Shown: piece by piece, positions 42,190-50,929 of the stretch
Layout: every line of letters begins with the position of its first letter
Numbering within the stretch: position 1 is the stretch's first letter
Assembly (NCBI GenBank): GCA_023384105.1
Contig: JAHDXR010000008.1
Location: 34,682 to 98,681, forward strand
DNA from: Hyphomonadaceae bacterium
GTDB taxonomy: Bacteria > Pseudomonadota > Alphaproteobacteria > Caulobacterales > Aquidulcibacteraceae
Length of the DNA: 64,000 bases
Direction: 5' to 3'
Program-made: the position numbers and the translations under genes
The notes under the pieces: generated by a model
Databases searched by the model: none
What the model was told of the DNA's origin: nothing
Seen by the model: only the letters and a program-made list of their open reading frames with translations

Positions 42190-42482
42190 TTCTTCGGAGC
42201 GCCCCCGCTTCCCGGCCGCAGCGCAGCGGAGAACCGGGACCCAGGGGCGAACGCACCCGCGCTTCAACTCCTAAGCCCCGGCTCGCACCCCGGCTTTCGC
42301 CAGGGCTGCGTCCGGGGAGCGGCGACGCGCATCAAGCTTAACGCCCGCGCCTGCGCCGCACCGGCGCGGGTCGTGCGTCAAATCGGTTCACGCGCGCCGC
42401 GCGAACGGCGCTCGCCTAGCTGGCATGGTCGTTGCAGCCGACGGGTTAACGCCCGCAAAGCGCGGGCGCGCGGGAGTTTACG

Positions 42483-44327
42483 ATGCACTTCGACCTCAAG
42501 GACGACGAGCGCGAGCGCGACCCGTTCCTGGCGTTCGGCGATCTCGAACCCAGCAACGATCACGCGCCGTTCGATGCGGACCTGGCGTACGACGACGCCT
42601 ACGCCGCTCCGGCGCGGGCGCTTGCGGAGATTCACCCGGAGAAGCCGGTGAAGACGGGCTTCTCCTGGGCCGGCTTCCTGGGCGGGACGACGGCGCTGGT
42701 GTGGATCGTCGGCGCGATCGGCGGGCCGATCTCCTATTTCGGCCCCGACGCGCTGATGACGATGGACCCGGCATTGCAGGCGGGGCTCCTCGCGCTCGCG
42801 TTCGGCCCGGCGCTGCTGTTCTGGATCACCTCCTCCGCCGCGGGCGAGGCGTTCAAGGCGCGCCGCCTCGGCATGCGGCTGGCCAAGCTGGCCGAGCAGA
42901 GCCGCTTCCCGAACGAAGCGGTCGAGCAGGATGCGCGGCGCCTCAGCGAAACGGTGAAGAGCGAGATCGAGTCGCTGAACGATGCGGTGGCTTCGGCGCT
43001 CAACCGCCTGGCGGAACTGGAGCGCAGCGCCCAGCGCAACGCGGCGCTGTTCGGCGACGCCGTCGCCAACGCCCGCATCAACGCCGAGTCGATGACCGAA
43101 ACGCTGCGCCAGGAGCGCGAAGCGATCGCCGACGTCAGCAACGACCTGAAGGGCCAGACCGAAGTCGTCGCGCATTCGATCGGCCGCCAGGTGCGGCTGA
43201 TGCGCGAAGCGTCGAAGCTGGTGAAGACCGAACTCGACTCGGTCAAGGACGCGCTGGAGACCCGGCTCGCCTCGTTCGCCGAGTCCGCCGCCGTGATGAG
43301 CGAGCACACCACCCAATTCCACGTCGTCGCCGACAAGGCCGCGGCCGCGACCTCGCAGCTCAACGGCGCGATGTCGGACATGCTCGACGGCCTCGCCGAA
43401 GCGACGCGGCTCACCGAAACGGCGAAGAAGTCGACCGCCGAAGCGGTGCTGGCGGCCAACGAGACCGCCGGCGCGGTGCGCGAGACCATCCGCGCGGCGG
43501 TGTTCGAAGCCAAGCGCGCCGCACAGCTGATCCGCGCCGAAGCCGCGGCGATGCAGGAAACCGCCGACGGGACGCTGGGCAAGCTGCAGGGCGCGGCCGC
43601 CGCCGCGCGCGACGCTTCGGCCGAAAGCCAAGCCGCCGCCGACCGCTACACGACGCAGATCGAGAAGCGCCTCGGCGCCCTCGCCGCGACGGCAGGCGCC
43701 AGAAAGCCCGCGCCGCAGCCGCGCGCGGCGGAGCGTCCGCCCGCGCGCAGCATCGAACGTCCGGTCGAGCGCGCCGCCGCGCGCGCGCCGGCGCCGGTTG
43801 TCGAAGAGATGAACACGCTGCACGCCGCGGCCCGCGCCGCCGTCGCCCGCGGCGGCGCTCCGCGCGCGGACGCCGAGACGCAGCCGCGCCGCGTGTTCAA
43901 GGGCTTCAGCTCCTGGACCAATTTCATGCCGCCGGCGCCGCGCGAAGAGGAAGCGCCGCCGATCGCCGCCAATGAGGACGATTACCAGCTCGCCTCGTTC
44001 GGCAATGCAGACGACGACCTCAAAGCCGGCGCGATCAATCTGGTGATCGATTCCGGCGTCGACATCGACGAGGTGCTGGGGCCGGTCGATCTCGACCGCA
44101 TCGCCCGCTCGTCGCGCGCCGGGGGCAATGCGCGCCGCCGCGCCGTGCTCGACGCCGCCCCGAACGCGGTGGGCCGCATCGCCCGCCACGTGCGCCGCCA
44201 CGCCTCGGCGCAACACCTGGCGACGCAGTTCCGCGCCCGCCCCGACCTCGCCAAAAGCGAGAACCGGAGCGAAGGTTCGGACCTGGTCCGCGCCTATCTG
44301 CTGATCGACGCGGCGCTCGCTTCGTAG
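42483..44327 (+). CDS. Coiled-coil membrane protein, TipN-like layout (paralog 2)
   Basis: 614 aa. An acidic N-terminal extension (MHFDLKDDERERDPFLAFGD) precedes two transmembrane helices (AGFLGGTTALVWIVGAIGGP and LQAGLLALAFGPALLFWITS), a long coiled coil, a basic disordered linker and a C-terminal domain. Shared segments with paralog 1 include ANxTAGAVRET, AKRAAxLIRxEA, the ARRRAVxDAAPxA motif and the ending RAYLLIDAALA. GGGAG lies upstream. The 293-bp gap between the paralogs has no visible gene. Probable envelope-anchored scaffold; function inferred. Confidence 0.78.
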   Translation: MHFDLKDDERERDPFLAFGDLEPSNDHAPFDADLAYDDAYAAPARALAEIHPEKPVKTGFSWAGFLGGTTALVWIVGAIGGPISYFGPDALMTMDPALQAGLLALAFGPALLFWITSSAAGEAFKARRLGMRLAKLAEQSRFPNEAVEQDARRLSETVKSEIESLNDAVASALNRLAELERSAQRNAALFGDAVANARINAESMTETLRQEREAIADVSNDLKGQTEVVAHSIGRQVRLMREASKLVKTELDSVKDALETRLASFAESAAVMSEHTTQFHVVADKAAAATSQLNGAMSDMLDGLAEATRLTETAKKSTAEAVLAANETAGAVRETIRAAVFEAKRAAQLIRAEAAAMQETADGTLGKLQGAAAAARDASAESQAAADRYTTQIEKRLGALAATAGARKPAPQPRAAERPPARSIERPVERAAARAPAPVVEEMNTLHAAARAAVARGGAPRADAETQPRRVFKGFSSWTNFMPPAPREEEAPPIAANEDDYQLASFGNADDDLKAGAINLVIDSGVDIDEVLGPVDLDRIARSSRAGGNARRRAVLDAAPNAVGRIARHVRRHASAQHLATQFRARPDLAKSENRSEGSDLVRAYLLIDAALAS

Positions 44328-44333
44328 GTCAGC

Positions 44334-44927
44334 TCAACGGCCGGCGGAGGCCGCAGCTTCCGCCGCAAACTCCCCGATGCGCGCGCTGCCTTCACGGGCG
44401 GCGCGCGCAAGCGCATTGGCGGCCAGCGCCGAGGAGCGTCCCGCCACCGGCGCTTCGGCGGAGACGATGCGCTGGGCGAGGATCTGGCGCCCGCGCGCCA
44501 CAAGACGCACGTCGGCGACGAAGCGCGCGGTCATGGTCTCTTCCCGCACCTCGAAATCGAGCACTTCCCAGCGGATCTGATACTCGGCCTGGGCCTCGCC
44601 CGCGCGCGCGGCGGAGCGGAAACGGCCTTGCCGCAGCAGCGTCTCCAACAGCGTCTGCTGCAGCGCCTCGCTTGCGCGGGAAGACCATTGCGTCTGGCCG
44701 ACATAGGCGATGCTGTCGCCGGTGCGCCAGATCAGATCGGCGCCGAGAATGGCGCGCTCGCCGGTCGGCTCGGCGACGGCGACGACGGCGTCGATCGGCG
44801 CGCCCGGCAGCGGCTGAACGCCCTGCGCCTCGAGCACATACAGGGCCGGCGGCGGCGGCGGCTCCGGCAGAAGCGAGATGCAGCCGCCGAGCAGCGTCAG
44901 CGAGGCAAGCAGAAAAGCGCGCGTCAT
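44334..44927 (-). CDS. ABC-type transport auxiliary lipoprotein (PqiC/YmbA-like)
   Basis: 197 aa. Lipoprotein signal MTRAFLLASLTLLGGC with Cys16. The mature part begins with a Pro-rich linker and the strand ALYVLEAQGVQPLP, then follows the family order (GERAILGADLIWRTGDSIAY, WSSRASEALQQTLLETLLR). It is the last gene of an Mla-type operon, overlapping the MlaD-like gene by 4 bp. Such lipoproteins probably connect the transporter to the outer membrane. Confidence 0.85.
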   Translation of the reverse strand: MTRAFLLASLTLLGGCISLLPEPPPPPALYVLEAQGVQPLPGAPIDAVVAVAEPTGERAILGADLIWRTGDSIAYVGQTQWSSRASEALQQTLLETLLRQGRFRSAARAGEAQAEYQIRWEVLDFEVREETMTARFVADVRLVARGRQILAQRIVSAEAPVAGRSSALAANALARAAREGSARIGEFAAEAAASAGR

Positions 44928-45772
44928 GGCTCAAGCTCCACTGTCGGCCGCGGCGCGCGCGGCGTGAGCACGGATGGATTTTCTTCCAGATTGTTGGCGA
45001 CGCGGCTGATCGAACTCGCGGCGCGGCGGATTTCCTCGGCGGCCTGAGTCAGCTCCGGCAGCGTCTCGCCGCCGGCCACGCCCGCGGCGTCGCGGATTTC
45101 GCCGATGGTCTGGTCGAGTTCGGCGAGATCGCTCTGCATCTGCCGCGCCAGCGCCGCGATCTCGCGCGCGGCGGCGCCGCTCTGGTTGATGACGGAATCC
45201 TGCGCCGCGAGCTGGCGCGAGACGGTTTCGAGATTGCTGACGATGCGGGTGACGCGCTGGATGTTCTCGTCGGTCAGCAGGTCGCGCACGGCGGCCATCG
45301 CTTCGCTGGCGCGCAGCGCGATGTCCTCGGAACGGGCGACGAGGATGTCGATCTGGCTGCCGCGGCCGCGAATGCGCGGCGGCGGGCCGCCGAAACCCGG
45401 CCGCAGCAGCTCCGCCTCGGCGCTGCCGGGCGAGAGCTGGATCAGGGTGACGCCGGTGAGGCCGATCGGTTCGAGCTGGGCGGTGGAATCGGTCTTCACC
45501 GGCACGTCGGTGGAGACGCGGATGCGGGCGATGACGCGATTGGTGTTGTCGGGATCGATGCGCAGCGACTCCACTTCGCCGACCTTGATGCCGTTGAAGC
45601 GCACCTCGCCGCCTTCGGTGAGGCCGCGCACCGGATCGTCGAACACGACGTCGTAGGTGTTGAAGCCTCGCCGCAGCTCGCCGCCCGTGATCCACATCGC
45701 GAACAGCATGATCAACACCGCGCCGATCACGGTGGCTGCGCCGATCAAGACGTAATTGGCTTTCGTTTCCAT
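44924..45772 (-). CDS. MlaD-family substrate-binding protein of lipid ABC transporter
   Basis: 282 aa. One N-terminal transmembrane helix (YVLIGAATVIGAVLIMLFAM) is followed by an MCE/MlaD domain (TYDVVFDDPVRGLTEGGEVR, FNGIKVGEVESLRIDP, STAQLEPIGLTGVTLIQLSP) and a C-terminal helical region. MCE proteins form hexameric rings that pass phospholipids between membranes. Four bases separate it from the ATPase gene. Confidence 0.92.
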   Translation of the reverse strand: METKANYVLIGAATVIGAVLIMLFAMWITGGELRRGFNTYDVVFDDPVRGLTEGGEVRFNGIKVGEVESLRIDPDNTNRVIARIRVSTDVPVKTDSTAQLEPIGLTGVTLIQLSPGSAEAELLRPGFGGPPPRIRGRGSQIDILVARSEDIALRASEAMAAVRDLLTDENIQRVTRIVSNLETVSRQLAAQDSVINQSGAAAREIAALARQMQSDLAELDQTIGEIRDAAGVAGGETLPELTQAAEEIRRAASSISRVANNLEENPSVLTPRAPRPTVELEP

Positions 45773-45776
45773 GGCG

Positions 45777-46529
45777 CTACCTTTCCGCCGCGCCGCGCCC
45801 GGCTGCGCGGCCGCGCGGTCCTGAGAAATATTCCTTCACCCAGCCCGTCGCGTGGGCTTCGACTTCGGGGATCGCGCCGATCGCCGCGATCTTGCCGCCA
45901 TAGATCACGGCGACGCGGTCGCAGATGGCGTGCAGCGTGTCGAGATCGTGGGTGACGAGAAAGACGGTGAGGCCGAGCGAGCGGGCGAGATCGCGCGTCA
46001 TCTCGTCGAACTTGGCGGCCGAGATCGGATCGAGGCCCGCCGTCGGCTCGTCGAGGAAGAGCAGTTCCGGATCGAGCGCGATCGCACGCGCCACCGCGGC
46101 GCGCTTGCGCATGCCGCCGGAGATCTGCGCCGGCTTCTTGTCGTAGGCGCTCGGATCGAGCCCGGCCATCGACAGCTTGAGTCCGGCGATCTCGGCGCGG
46201 AGCTTCGGCGAAAGCCCGGTGTGCTCGCGCAAGGGCGCCTCGACGTTCTCCAGCACGGTGAGGTTGGAGAACAGCGCGCCGTCCTGGAACATCACGCCGC
46301 GGCGCGGCTCGATGTTGTGCTCTTCGAAATACGGAAACGTGATCTCCCCCGCCGTGACCGGCTGGAGATCGACGATCTCGCGCAGCAGCACCGACTTGCC
46401 GCAGCCGGACGGGCCGACGACGCCGAGAATCTCGCCGCGGAGGACGTCGAGGTCGAGCCCGTCATGCACGGTCTGGCGGCCGAAGCGGGTGACGAGGCCG
46501 CGCACGCGAATGGCGATCTCCTGGCTCAC
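45777..46529 (-). CDS. ATPase of Mla-type lipid ABC transporter
   Basis: 250 aa with a GTG start at 46529 that overlaps the permease stop (GTGA). Walker A is GPSGCGKS, the signature motif is ISGGMRKRAA, Walker B is LLFLDEPTAGLDP and the H-loop is FLVTHDLD. This is the MlaF-like group. It energises lipid movement by the MlaE-type permease. Confidence 0.94.
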   Translation of the reverse strand: MSQEIAIRVRGLVTRFGRQTVHDGLDLDVLRGEILGVVGPSGCGKSVLLREIVDLQPVTAGEITFPYFEEHNIEPRRGVMFQDGALFSNLTVLENVEAPLREHTGLSPKLRAEIAGLKLSMAGLDPSAYDKKPAQISGGMRKRAAVARAIALDPELLFLDEPTAGLDPISAAKFDEMTRDLARSLGLTVFLVTHDLDTLHAICDRVAVIYGGKIAAIGAIPEVEAHATGWVKEYFSGPRGRAAGRGAAER

Positions 46530-47659
46530 CAGTCCATCTCCAGGAACCAGAGCGCGAACAGCGCATCCATCAGGATGACCATGAAGATGGCCTGCACCAC
46601 CGAAGTGGTGACGCGCTTGCCGAGCGAGCCGACGTCGCCGCCGACGCTGAGCCCCTGCTTGCAGCCGATCACGGCGAGCACGACCGCGAACGCCGGTGCC
46701 TTCGAGAAACCGACCCAGAAATGCTGCGCCGGCACCACTTCCGAGATGCGCCCGAAGAACATGGCCGGGCTGATGCCCAGTTCGGCCCAGCACACCAGCA
46801 TGCCGCCGAAGATGCCGGTCATCATCGCGGCGAAGGTGAGGATCGGCGTCATCAGCACCATGGCGATGACGCGCGGCGCCACCAGCGCGTCCATCGGATC
46901 GATGCCGATCACGCGCATGGCGTCGATCTCCTGGCGCATCTTCATCGCGCCGATCTCGGCGGTGAAGGAGCTGTCGGTGCGGCCGGCCAGCAGGATGGCG
47001 GTGATCAGCACGCCGAATTCACGCAGCACCGAGAAGGCGACAAGGTCGACCGTGAACACGGTGGCGCCGAAATCGTGCAGGATGCGGGCGCCGAGATAGG
47101 CGACGACCATGCCGATGAAGAACGACAGCAGAGTGACGATCGGCAGCGCGTTGAGCCCCGCCGATTCCATGACCGCGACGATCGAGGTCCAGCGGATGCG
47201 GCGCGGATTGATGACGAGGCGGCCCAGCACGATCAGCGTCTCGCCGAACAGGCCGAGCGTGTCGATAATCTCCTCGCCGATGTCGGCGACGATGCGGCCG
47301 ACGGCGTCGAACAGGCCGACGAGCCCAGTCAGCCGCGGCGGCGGCTCCGCCGGCGGCGCATAGGCTTTGCGCGCGGCCTGCAGCAGACGCATGGCGTTGA
47401 CGTGCTGGCCGCGGATGGCGATGCGGGTCTGCGCGCCGGCGGGGCTGTCGCGGAAGGTGCGGTCGACGAGATAGGCGCCGGCGACGTCGAAGCGGCCGAG
47501 CTGGCTCACGTCCACGGCGGCGCCCGCCGCCAGCCGCGGCGACAGCGCGAGCAAATCGTCTTCGAGCCGGGCGATGGTGTCCACCGTCCAGTCCCCGCGC
47601 AGCGCCAGCACCGGCGCGCGCTCATCCTCGCGGAAATCGAAGGCGGCCTCTGCGGCCAT
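46526..47659 (-). CDS. MlaE-family permease with fused N-terminal STAS domain
   Basis: 377 aa. Residues ~1-100 form a STAS-like domain (APVLALRGDWTVDTIARLED, AAVDVSQLGRFDVAGAYLVD), the counterpart of separate MlaB. Residues ~120-377 are the MlaE permease (TSIVAVMESAGLNALPIVTL, FIGMVVAYLGARILHDFGAT, MKMRQEIDAMRVIGIDPMDA). It is first in permease-ATPase-MlaD-lipoprotein, so the operon encodes a complete inner-membrane lipid trafficking complex. Confidence 0.94.
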   Translation of the reverse strand: MAAEAAFDFREDERAPVLALRGDWTVDTIARLEDDLLALSPRLAAGAAVDVSQLGRFDVAGAYLVDRTFRDSPAGAQTRIAIRGQHVNAMRLLQAARKAYAPPAEPPPRLTGLVGLFDAVGRIVADIGEEIIDTLGLFGETLIVLGRLVINPRRIRWTSIVAVMESAGLNALPIVTLLSFFIGMVVAYLGARILHDFGATVFTVDLVAFSVLREFGVLITAILLAGRTDSSFTAEIGAMKMRQEIDAMRVIGIDPMDALVAPRVIAMVLMTPILTFAAMMTGIFGGMLVCWAELGISPAMFFGRISEVVPAQHFWVGFSKAPAFAVVLAVIGCKQGLSVGGDVGSLGKRVTTSVVQAIFMVILMDALFALWFLEMDW

Positions 47660-47781
47660 CTCGCGTTAATTCCCTCTCAACACAGGCTCTCAGCCCCTCA
47701 ACCCATAACGGCTAACAGAAAATATTAGGCAAAGATGCCAAACGCGCGCATCGGGCGATGTTCCCGCCCCAGGCGAAAATC

Positions 47782-48969
47782 TTAACGCGGCGGCGCCGAA
47801 GCGCGCGGTTTCGGCTGCAACAGGAGAACGGCCAGCGCGCCGCCGGCCGCCGCCAGGATCGCCATCGACCAATAGCCGCGCGCGCCGACATGATCGTAAA
47901 GATAGCCTGAAAGCAGCGTCGAGCAGCCCATCAGCACGCCGGCGGAGAGCGCCGCGTAAAGCGTCTGCGCCATGGTAGCGGCGTGCTCGGGCGCCTCGCG
48001 ATGGATCAGCCGCATGGCGCCGACATGGGCGGCGGCGAAGCTCAGCGCATGCAGCGCCTGCAGCGGCCAGAGCACCAGGCCGAGCGGGGCGAAGCCCATC
48101 GCGATCCATCGCGCCACGGCGCCGCCCGCGCCCATCAGGATCAGCGCTTCGGGCGTCACCCGCCGCTCGACCGCCGGCAGGCTGAACAGGAAGCCGATCT
48201 CGATCGCTACGCCGAACGCCCACAGCACGCCCACCATCTCCGGCGACAGTCCCTGCCCGCGCCAGACGATGGTCGAGAAGCCGTAATAGAAGCCGTGCGC
48301 GCTCTGGATCAGGCCGCAGGCGAGGATCAGGGTCAGGAAGCGGCGGTTGCGCAAAAGATGGCTGAACGCGCCGGTGCGCGCGGCGCGGCCGTGCGGCTCA
48401 GGCGCATCGCGCTTCAGCCCGAGCCAGGATGCGGCCGCCGTCAGCGCCAGCCCGCACAGCACCCAGACGACGACGGCGTCGAGGCCGAACCGCGAGATCA
48501 GCGCGCCGCCGGCGATGTTGGCGACGATGAACGCCGCCGAACCGACGCCGCGGGCGACGCCGTAGCTCAGCTTGCCGTGCGCGGTGGCGCGCAGCGTCGC
48601 CGCTTCGATCAGCGGGTTGAGCGCCTGCGTCAGCGACAGCGCGACGAAGCCGAAGGCGAGCAGCTGCCAGAAGCCTTGGGCGAGGAAGAAGAACGCGGCG
48701 TACGAGAGCAGCGCCGCCGCCGAGACGAGCTTGAGCGGCGCGCCGCGGTCGCGCGCGCCGTCGGCCCAGTAGGCGATGGCCGGGCCGGTGACGATCCGCG
48801 CGAACTGCGCCAGCGAAAGCACCGCGCCGATCTCGGCGCCGGTCAGCGCGCGCTCGACCTCGAGCCAGCGCGGCAGGAAAACCAGGATGACGCCCGTCGT
48901 GCCGAACAGCGCCGACATCACCATGGTGACGCGCGCGGCGCGGGAGGAAAGGATGGGCTGCTCGCTCAT
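47782..48969 (-). CDS. MFS transporter
   Basis: 395 aa from ATG 48969 with GGGGAG upstream. Twelve hydrophobic segments are predicted; the first half has TMVMSALFGTTGVILVFLPR and the loop WADGARDRGAPLKLVSAAAL at the MFS motif A position. The overall pattern resembles the MFS_1-like/3-phenylpropionate transporter group. Substrate unknown. Confidence 0.85.
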   Translation of the reverse strand: MSEQPILSSRAARVTMVMSALFGTTGVILVFLPRWLEVERALTGAEIGAVLSLAQFARIVTGPAIAYWADGARDRGAPLKLVSAAALLSYAAFFFLAQGFWQLLAFGFVALSLTQALNPLIEAATLRATAHGKLSYGVARGVGSAAFIVANIAGGALISRFGLDAVVVWVLCGLALTAAASWLGLKRDAPEPHGRAARTGAFSHLLRNRRFLTLILACGLIQSAHGFYYGFSTIVWRGQGLSPEMVGVLWAFGVAIEIGFLFSLPAVERRVTPEALILMGAGGAVARWIAMGFAPLGLVLWPLQALHALSFAAAHVGAMRLIHREAPEHAATMAQTLYAALSAGVLMGCSTLLSGYLYDHVGARGYWSMAILAAAGGALAVLLLQPKPRASAPPR

Positions 48970-48979
48970 GATCGACTCC

Positions 48980-48997
48980 CCTCCCCCAAGGGGGAGG
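48980..48997. repeat. G/C palindrome upstream of MFS gene
   Basis: CCTCCCCC and GGGGGAGG flank AA in a near-perfect palindrome, nearly identical to the one at 49381-49402. Together the two bracket a decayed DUF559 gene. The left copy overlaps the leader of the MFS gene, including its ribosome binding site region. Confidence 0.7.
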
Positions 48998-49045
48998 AGG
49001 AGGGGTGGGGGGCGGCAACAGCGGGAGATTCCGCCAATGGGATAG

Positions 49046-49371
49046 ACGCCAAGGGAAGGCGAGGACCGGCGCAAAGATCACTCGCGCGCACAGAAGCGCG
49101 CGAGGAGAGTGCGGGCGGAGGAGACACCATCGGAAAAGGCAGCTGTGGCGAGTCTTGAGGACGTTCGAACATGACGGGGCGCACTTCCGGCGGCAATGCC
49201 ATGTCGGCGACTACGTCTACGATTTCGCCTGCTTGTCACATCGCCTCCCGATCGAACTCGACGGCGCCGTGCATGACGATCCGGATGGAAGGGTGTTCGA
49301 CGCCGTCAAAGCGCAAGCCGCCGAAACACGGGGGTTTCGCGTGCTTCGACTCTCGAACGCTGTCGCCCCCC
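49046..49371 (+). pseudogene. Frameshifted DUF559 (endonuclease-like) gene remnant
   Basis: Two frames together give a recognisable DUF559 domain. The first frame reads RARRVRAEETPSEK (to 49138). After a +1 shift at the GGAAAAGG run (49132-49139) the next frame reads QLWRVLRTFEHDGAHFRRQ, then VGDYVYDFACLSHRLPIELD and RGFRVLRLSN. A TAG at 49043 blocks the first frame upstream and no start codon precedes the domain. The C-terminus is cut short at the palindrome 49381-49402. Either a decayed gene or, for the shift alone, a sequencing error. Confidence 0.75.
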
Positions 49372-49380
49372 CACCCCTGG

Positions 49381-49402
49381 CCCCTCCCCCAAGGGGGAGG
49401 GG
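49381..49402. repeat. G/C palindrome at the end of the DUF559 remnant
   Basis: Perfect 22-bp palindrome: CCCCTCCCCC and GGGGGAGGGG around AA. It matches the palindrome at 48980-48997, and both flank the DUF559 remnant. Confidence 0.75.
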
Positions 49403-49458
49403 AATCGGGCATGACGCTCAGCCTTGCCCCGAGGGCGCTGCGCCCCTAACCAAGCCGC

Positions 49459-50439
49459 ATGTACGGACAAACCCCCGCGCGCCGCCGCGACCTCTACCCC
49501 GCGATCGAGGCCAGCCAGAGCGAAATGCTCAAGGTCTCGGATCTGCACACGATCTATGTCGAGCAGAGCGGCGCCCCGCGCGGGCGCCCGGCGGTGGCGC
49601 TGCACGGCGGGCCCGGCGGGGGGCTGTCGCCGGAGATGCGCCGCTTCTTCGACCCGCAGCGCTACCGCATCGTCATGATGGACCAGCGCGGCTGCGGCCG
49701 CTCCACCCCACACGCGGAGCTGCGCGAGAACACCACCTGGGACCTCGTCGCCGACATCGAGCGCGTGCGCGAACGCTGCGGCGTCGACAAATGGCTGGTG
49801 TTCGGCGGCTCGTGGGGCTCGACGCTGGCGCTGGCGTACGCGGCCAAGCATCCCGAGCGCGTGGCGGGGCTGGTGCTGCGCGGCGTCTTCACGCTGCGCA
49901 AGAGCGAGATCGACTGGTTCTACCAGAACGGCGCAAGCCACGTGTTTCCCGATGCGTTCGCGCGCTACGCGGCGGCGATCCCGGAAAACGAACGCGGCGA
50001 CTTCCTCGCCGCCTATCACAAGCGGCTGACCTCGGACGATTGGGAGACGCGGCTGAAGGCGGCGCGCGCCTGGGCGCGCTGGGAAGGCGAGACCATCTCG
50101 ATCGCGGGCCCGAGCGCGCTGCCCTCGCGCTTCAACGAGGATCGCTTCGTCGAGGCCTTCGCGCGGATCGAGAACCACTATTTCATGCATGACGGCTTCT
50201 TCGAGCACGACGGCTGGCTGCTGGATCAAGCGCCGCGCCTGCGCCACATCCCCTGCCGCATCGCCCACGGCCGCTACGACATGTGCACGCCGCTGACGAC
50301 CGCCTGGGAGCTGAAGCAGCGCTGGCCGGAAGCCGAGCTGGAGATCGTGCACGACGCGGGGCACTCGTCGCTGGAGCCGGGGATCGTCGACGCGCTGGTG
50401 CGGGCGACGGACTGGATGGCGGATCGGGCGAGCTGGTAG
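49459..50439 (+). CDS. pip: Prolyl aminopeptidase
   Basis: 326 aa, the standard length. Family motifs: N-terminal MYGQTPARRRDLYPAIE, the oxyanion region ALHGGPGGGLSPEMRRFFDP, DQRGCGRSTPHAELRENTTW, and the nucleophile elbow VFGGSWGSTLALAYA with catalytic Ser. Catalytic Asp and His lie in HGRYDMCTP and HDAGHSSLEP. It removes N-terminal proline from peptides in the cytoplasm. DUF559 sequences lie on both sides. Confidence 0.96.
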   Translation: MYGQTPARRRDLYPAIEASQSEMLKVSDLHTIYVEQSGAPRGRPAVALHGGPGGGLSPEMRRFFDPQRYRIVMMDQRGCGRSTPHAELRENTTWDLVADIERVRERCGVDKWLVFGGSWGSTLALAYAAKHPERVAGLVLRGVFTLRKSEIDWFYQNGASHVFPDAFARYAAAIPENERGDFLAAYHKRLTSDDWETRLKAARAWARWEGETISIAGPSALPSRFNEDRFVEAFARIENHYFMHDGFFEHDGWLLDQAPRLRHIPCRIAHGRYDMCTPLTTAWELKQRWPEAELEIVHDAGHSSLEPGIVDALVRATDWMADRASW

Positions 50440-50442
50440 CGC

Positions 50443-50469
50443 TTCCCTCGCCCCGCGCAGCGGGGGAGG
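50443..50469. repeat. G/C hairpin between pip and DUF559 gene
   Basis: CCCTCGCCCCGC and GCGGGGGAGGG form an inverted repeat with a short GCA loop, starting 4 bp after the pip stop. It may terminate pip transcription. It resembles the hairpin on the other side of the DUF559 gene (50896-50923). Confidence 0.65.
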
Positions 50470-50487
50470 GATCGAGGGAGGGGGACG

Positions 50488-50895
50488 GTGAAACATCCTC
50501 CGGAGGTCGAACGAGCCCGCCGTTTGCGGCAGACGCAAAGCGTCGCTGAGAAGCTGCTATGGGATCGCCTGCGCCGCAACAAGCTCAACGGATGGGGCTT
50601 TCGCCGACAGTCGCCGATCGGCGGCTTCGTTGTCGATTTTCTATGTCACAGGCCGGCGCTGGTGATCGAGGTCGATGGGCCGGCGCATGACGATGACGAG
50701 CAGAAAGTTTTCGACGCCGCGCGGACGCGAAAGCTGGAGGCGCTGGGATATTTGGTGATCCGCGTGAAAGAACGCGTCGTGCGCGACGGGACGGAGCACG
50801 TTTTGGCGTGGATCGCTGAAGTCGGCGAGTTGGTGCTGGCGACGAAGTTTGTGCCGGCTTCGATGCGGAGGCTGGAGAAAGTCCCCCTCCCCTAG
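50488..50895 (+). CDS. DUF559 endonuclease-like protein
   Basis: 135 aa with a GTG start (KHPPEVERARRLRQTQSVAE). The restriction-endonuclease-like fold of DUF559/Vsr-related proteins is visible: KLLWDRLRRNKLNGWGFRRQ, then GGFVVDFLCHRPALVIEVDG with acidic D...E-x-D residues and the following HDDDEQ, and KLEALGYLVIRVKERVV. Biological role unknown; a DNA repair or nuclease function is assumed from the fold. G/C hairpins lie on both sides. Confidence 0.88.
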   Translation: MKHPPEVERARRLRQTQSVAEKLLWDRLRRNKLNGWGFRRQSPIGGFVVDFLCHRPALVIEVDGPAHDDDEQKVFDAARTRKLEALGYLVIRVKERVVRDGTEHVLAWIAEVGELVLATKFVPASMRRLEKVPLP

Positions 50896-50923
50896 CCCCT
50901 CCCCCGCTTTGCGGGGCGAGGGG
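50896..50923. terminator. G/C hairpin between DUF559 gene and rodA
   Basis: CCCCTCCCCCGC and GCGGGGCGAGGGG pair around a TTT loop with one bulged C. It lies between the convergent DUF559 and rodA stop codons and could end transcription from both sides. Confidence 0.55.
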
Positions 50924-50929
50924 AAAGGC

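Noticed and set aside
42378-44216. 612-codon minus-strand frame opposite the second coiled-coil membrane protein
   Set aside because: The plus-strand protein has a matching paralog next door, which the antisense frame does not explain.
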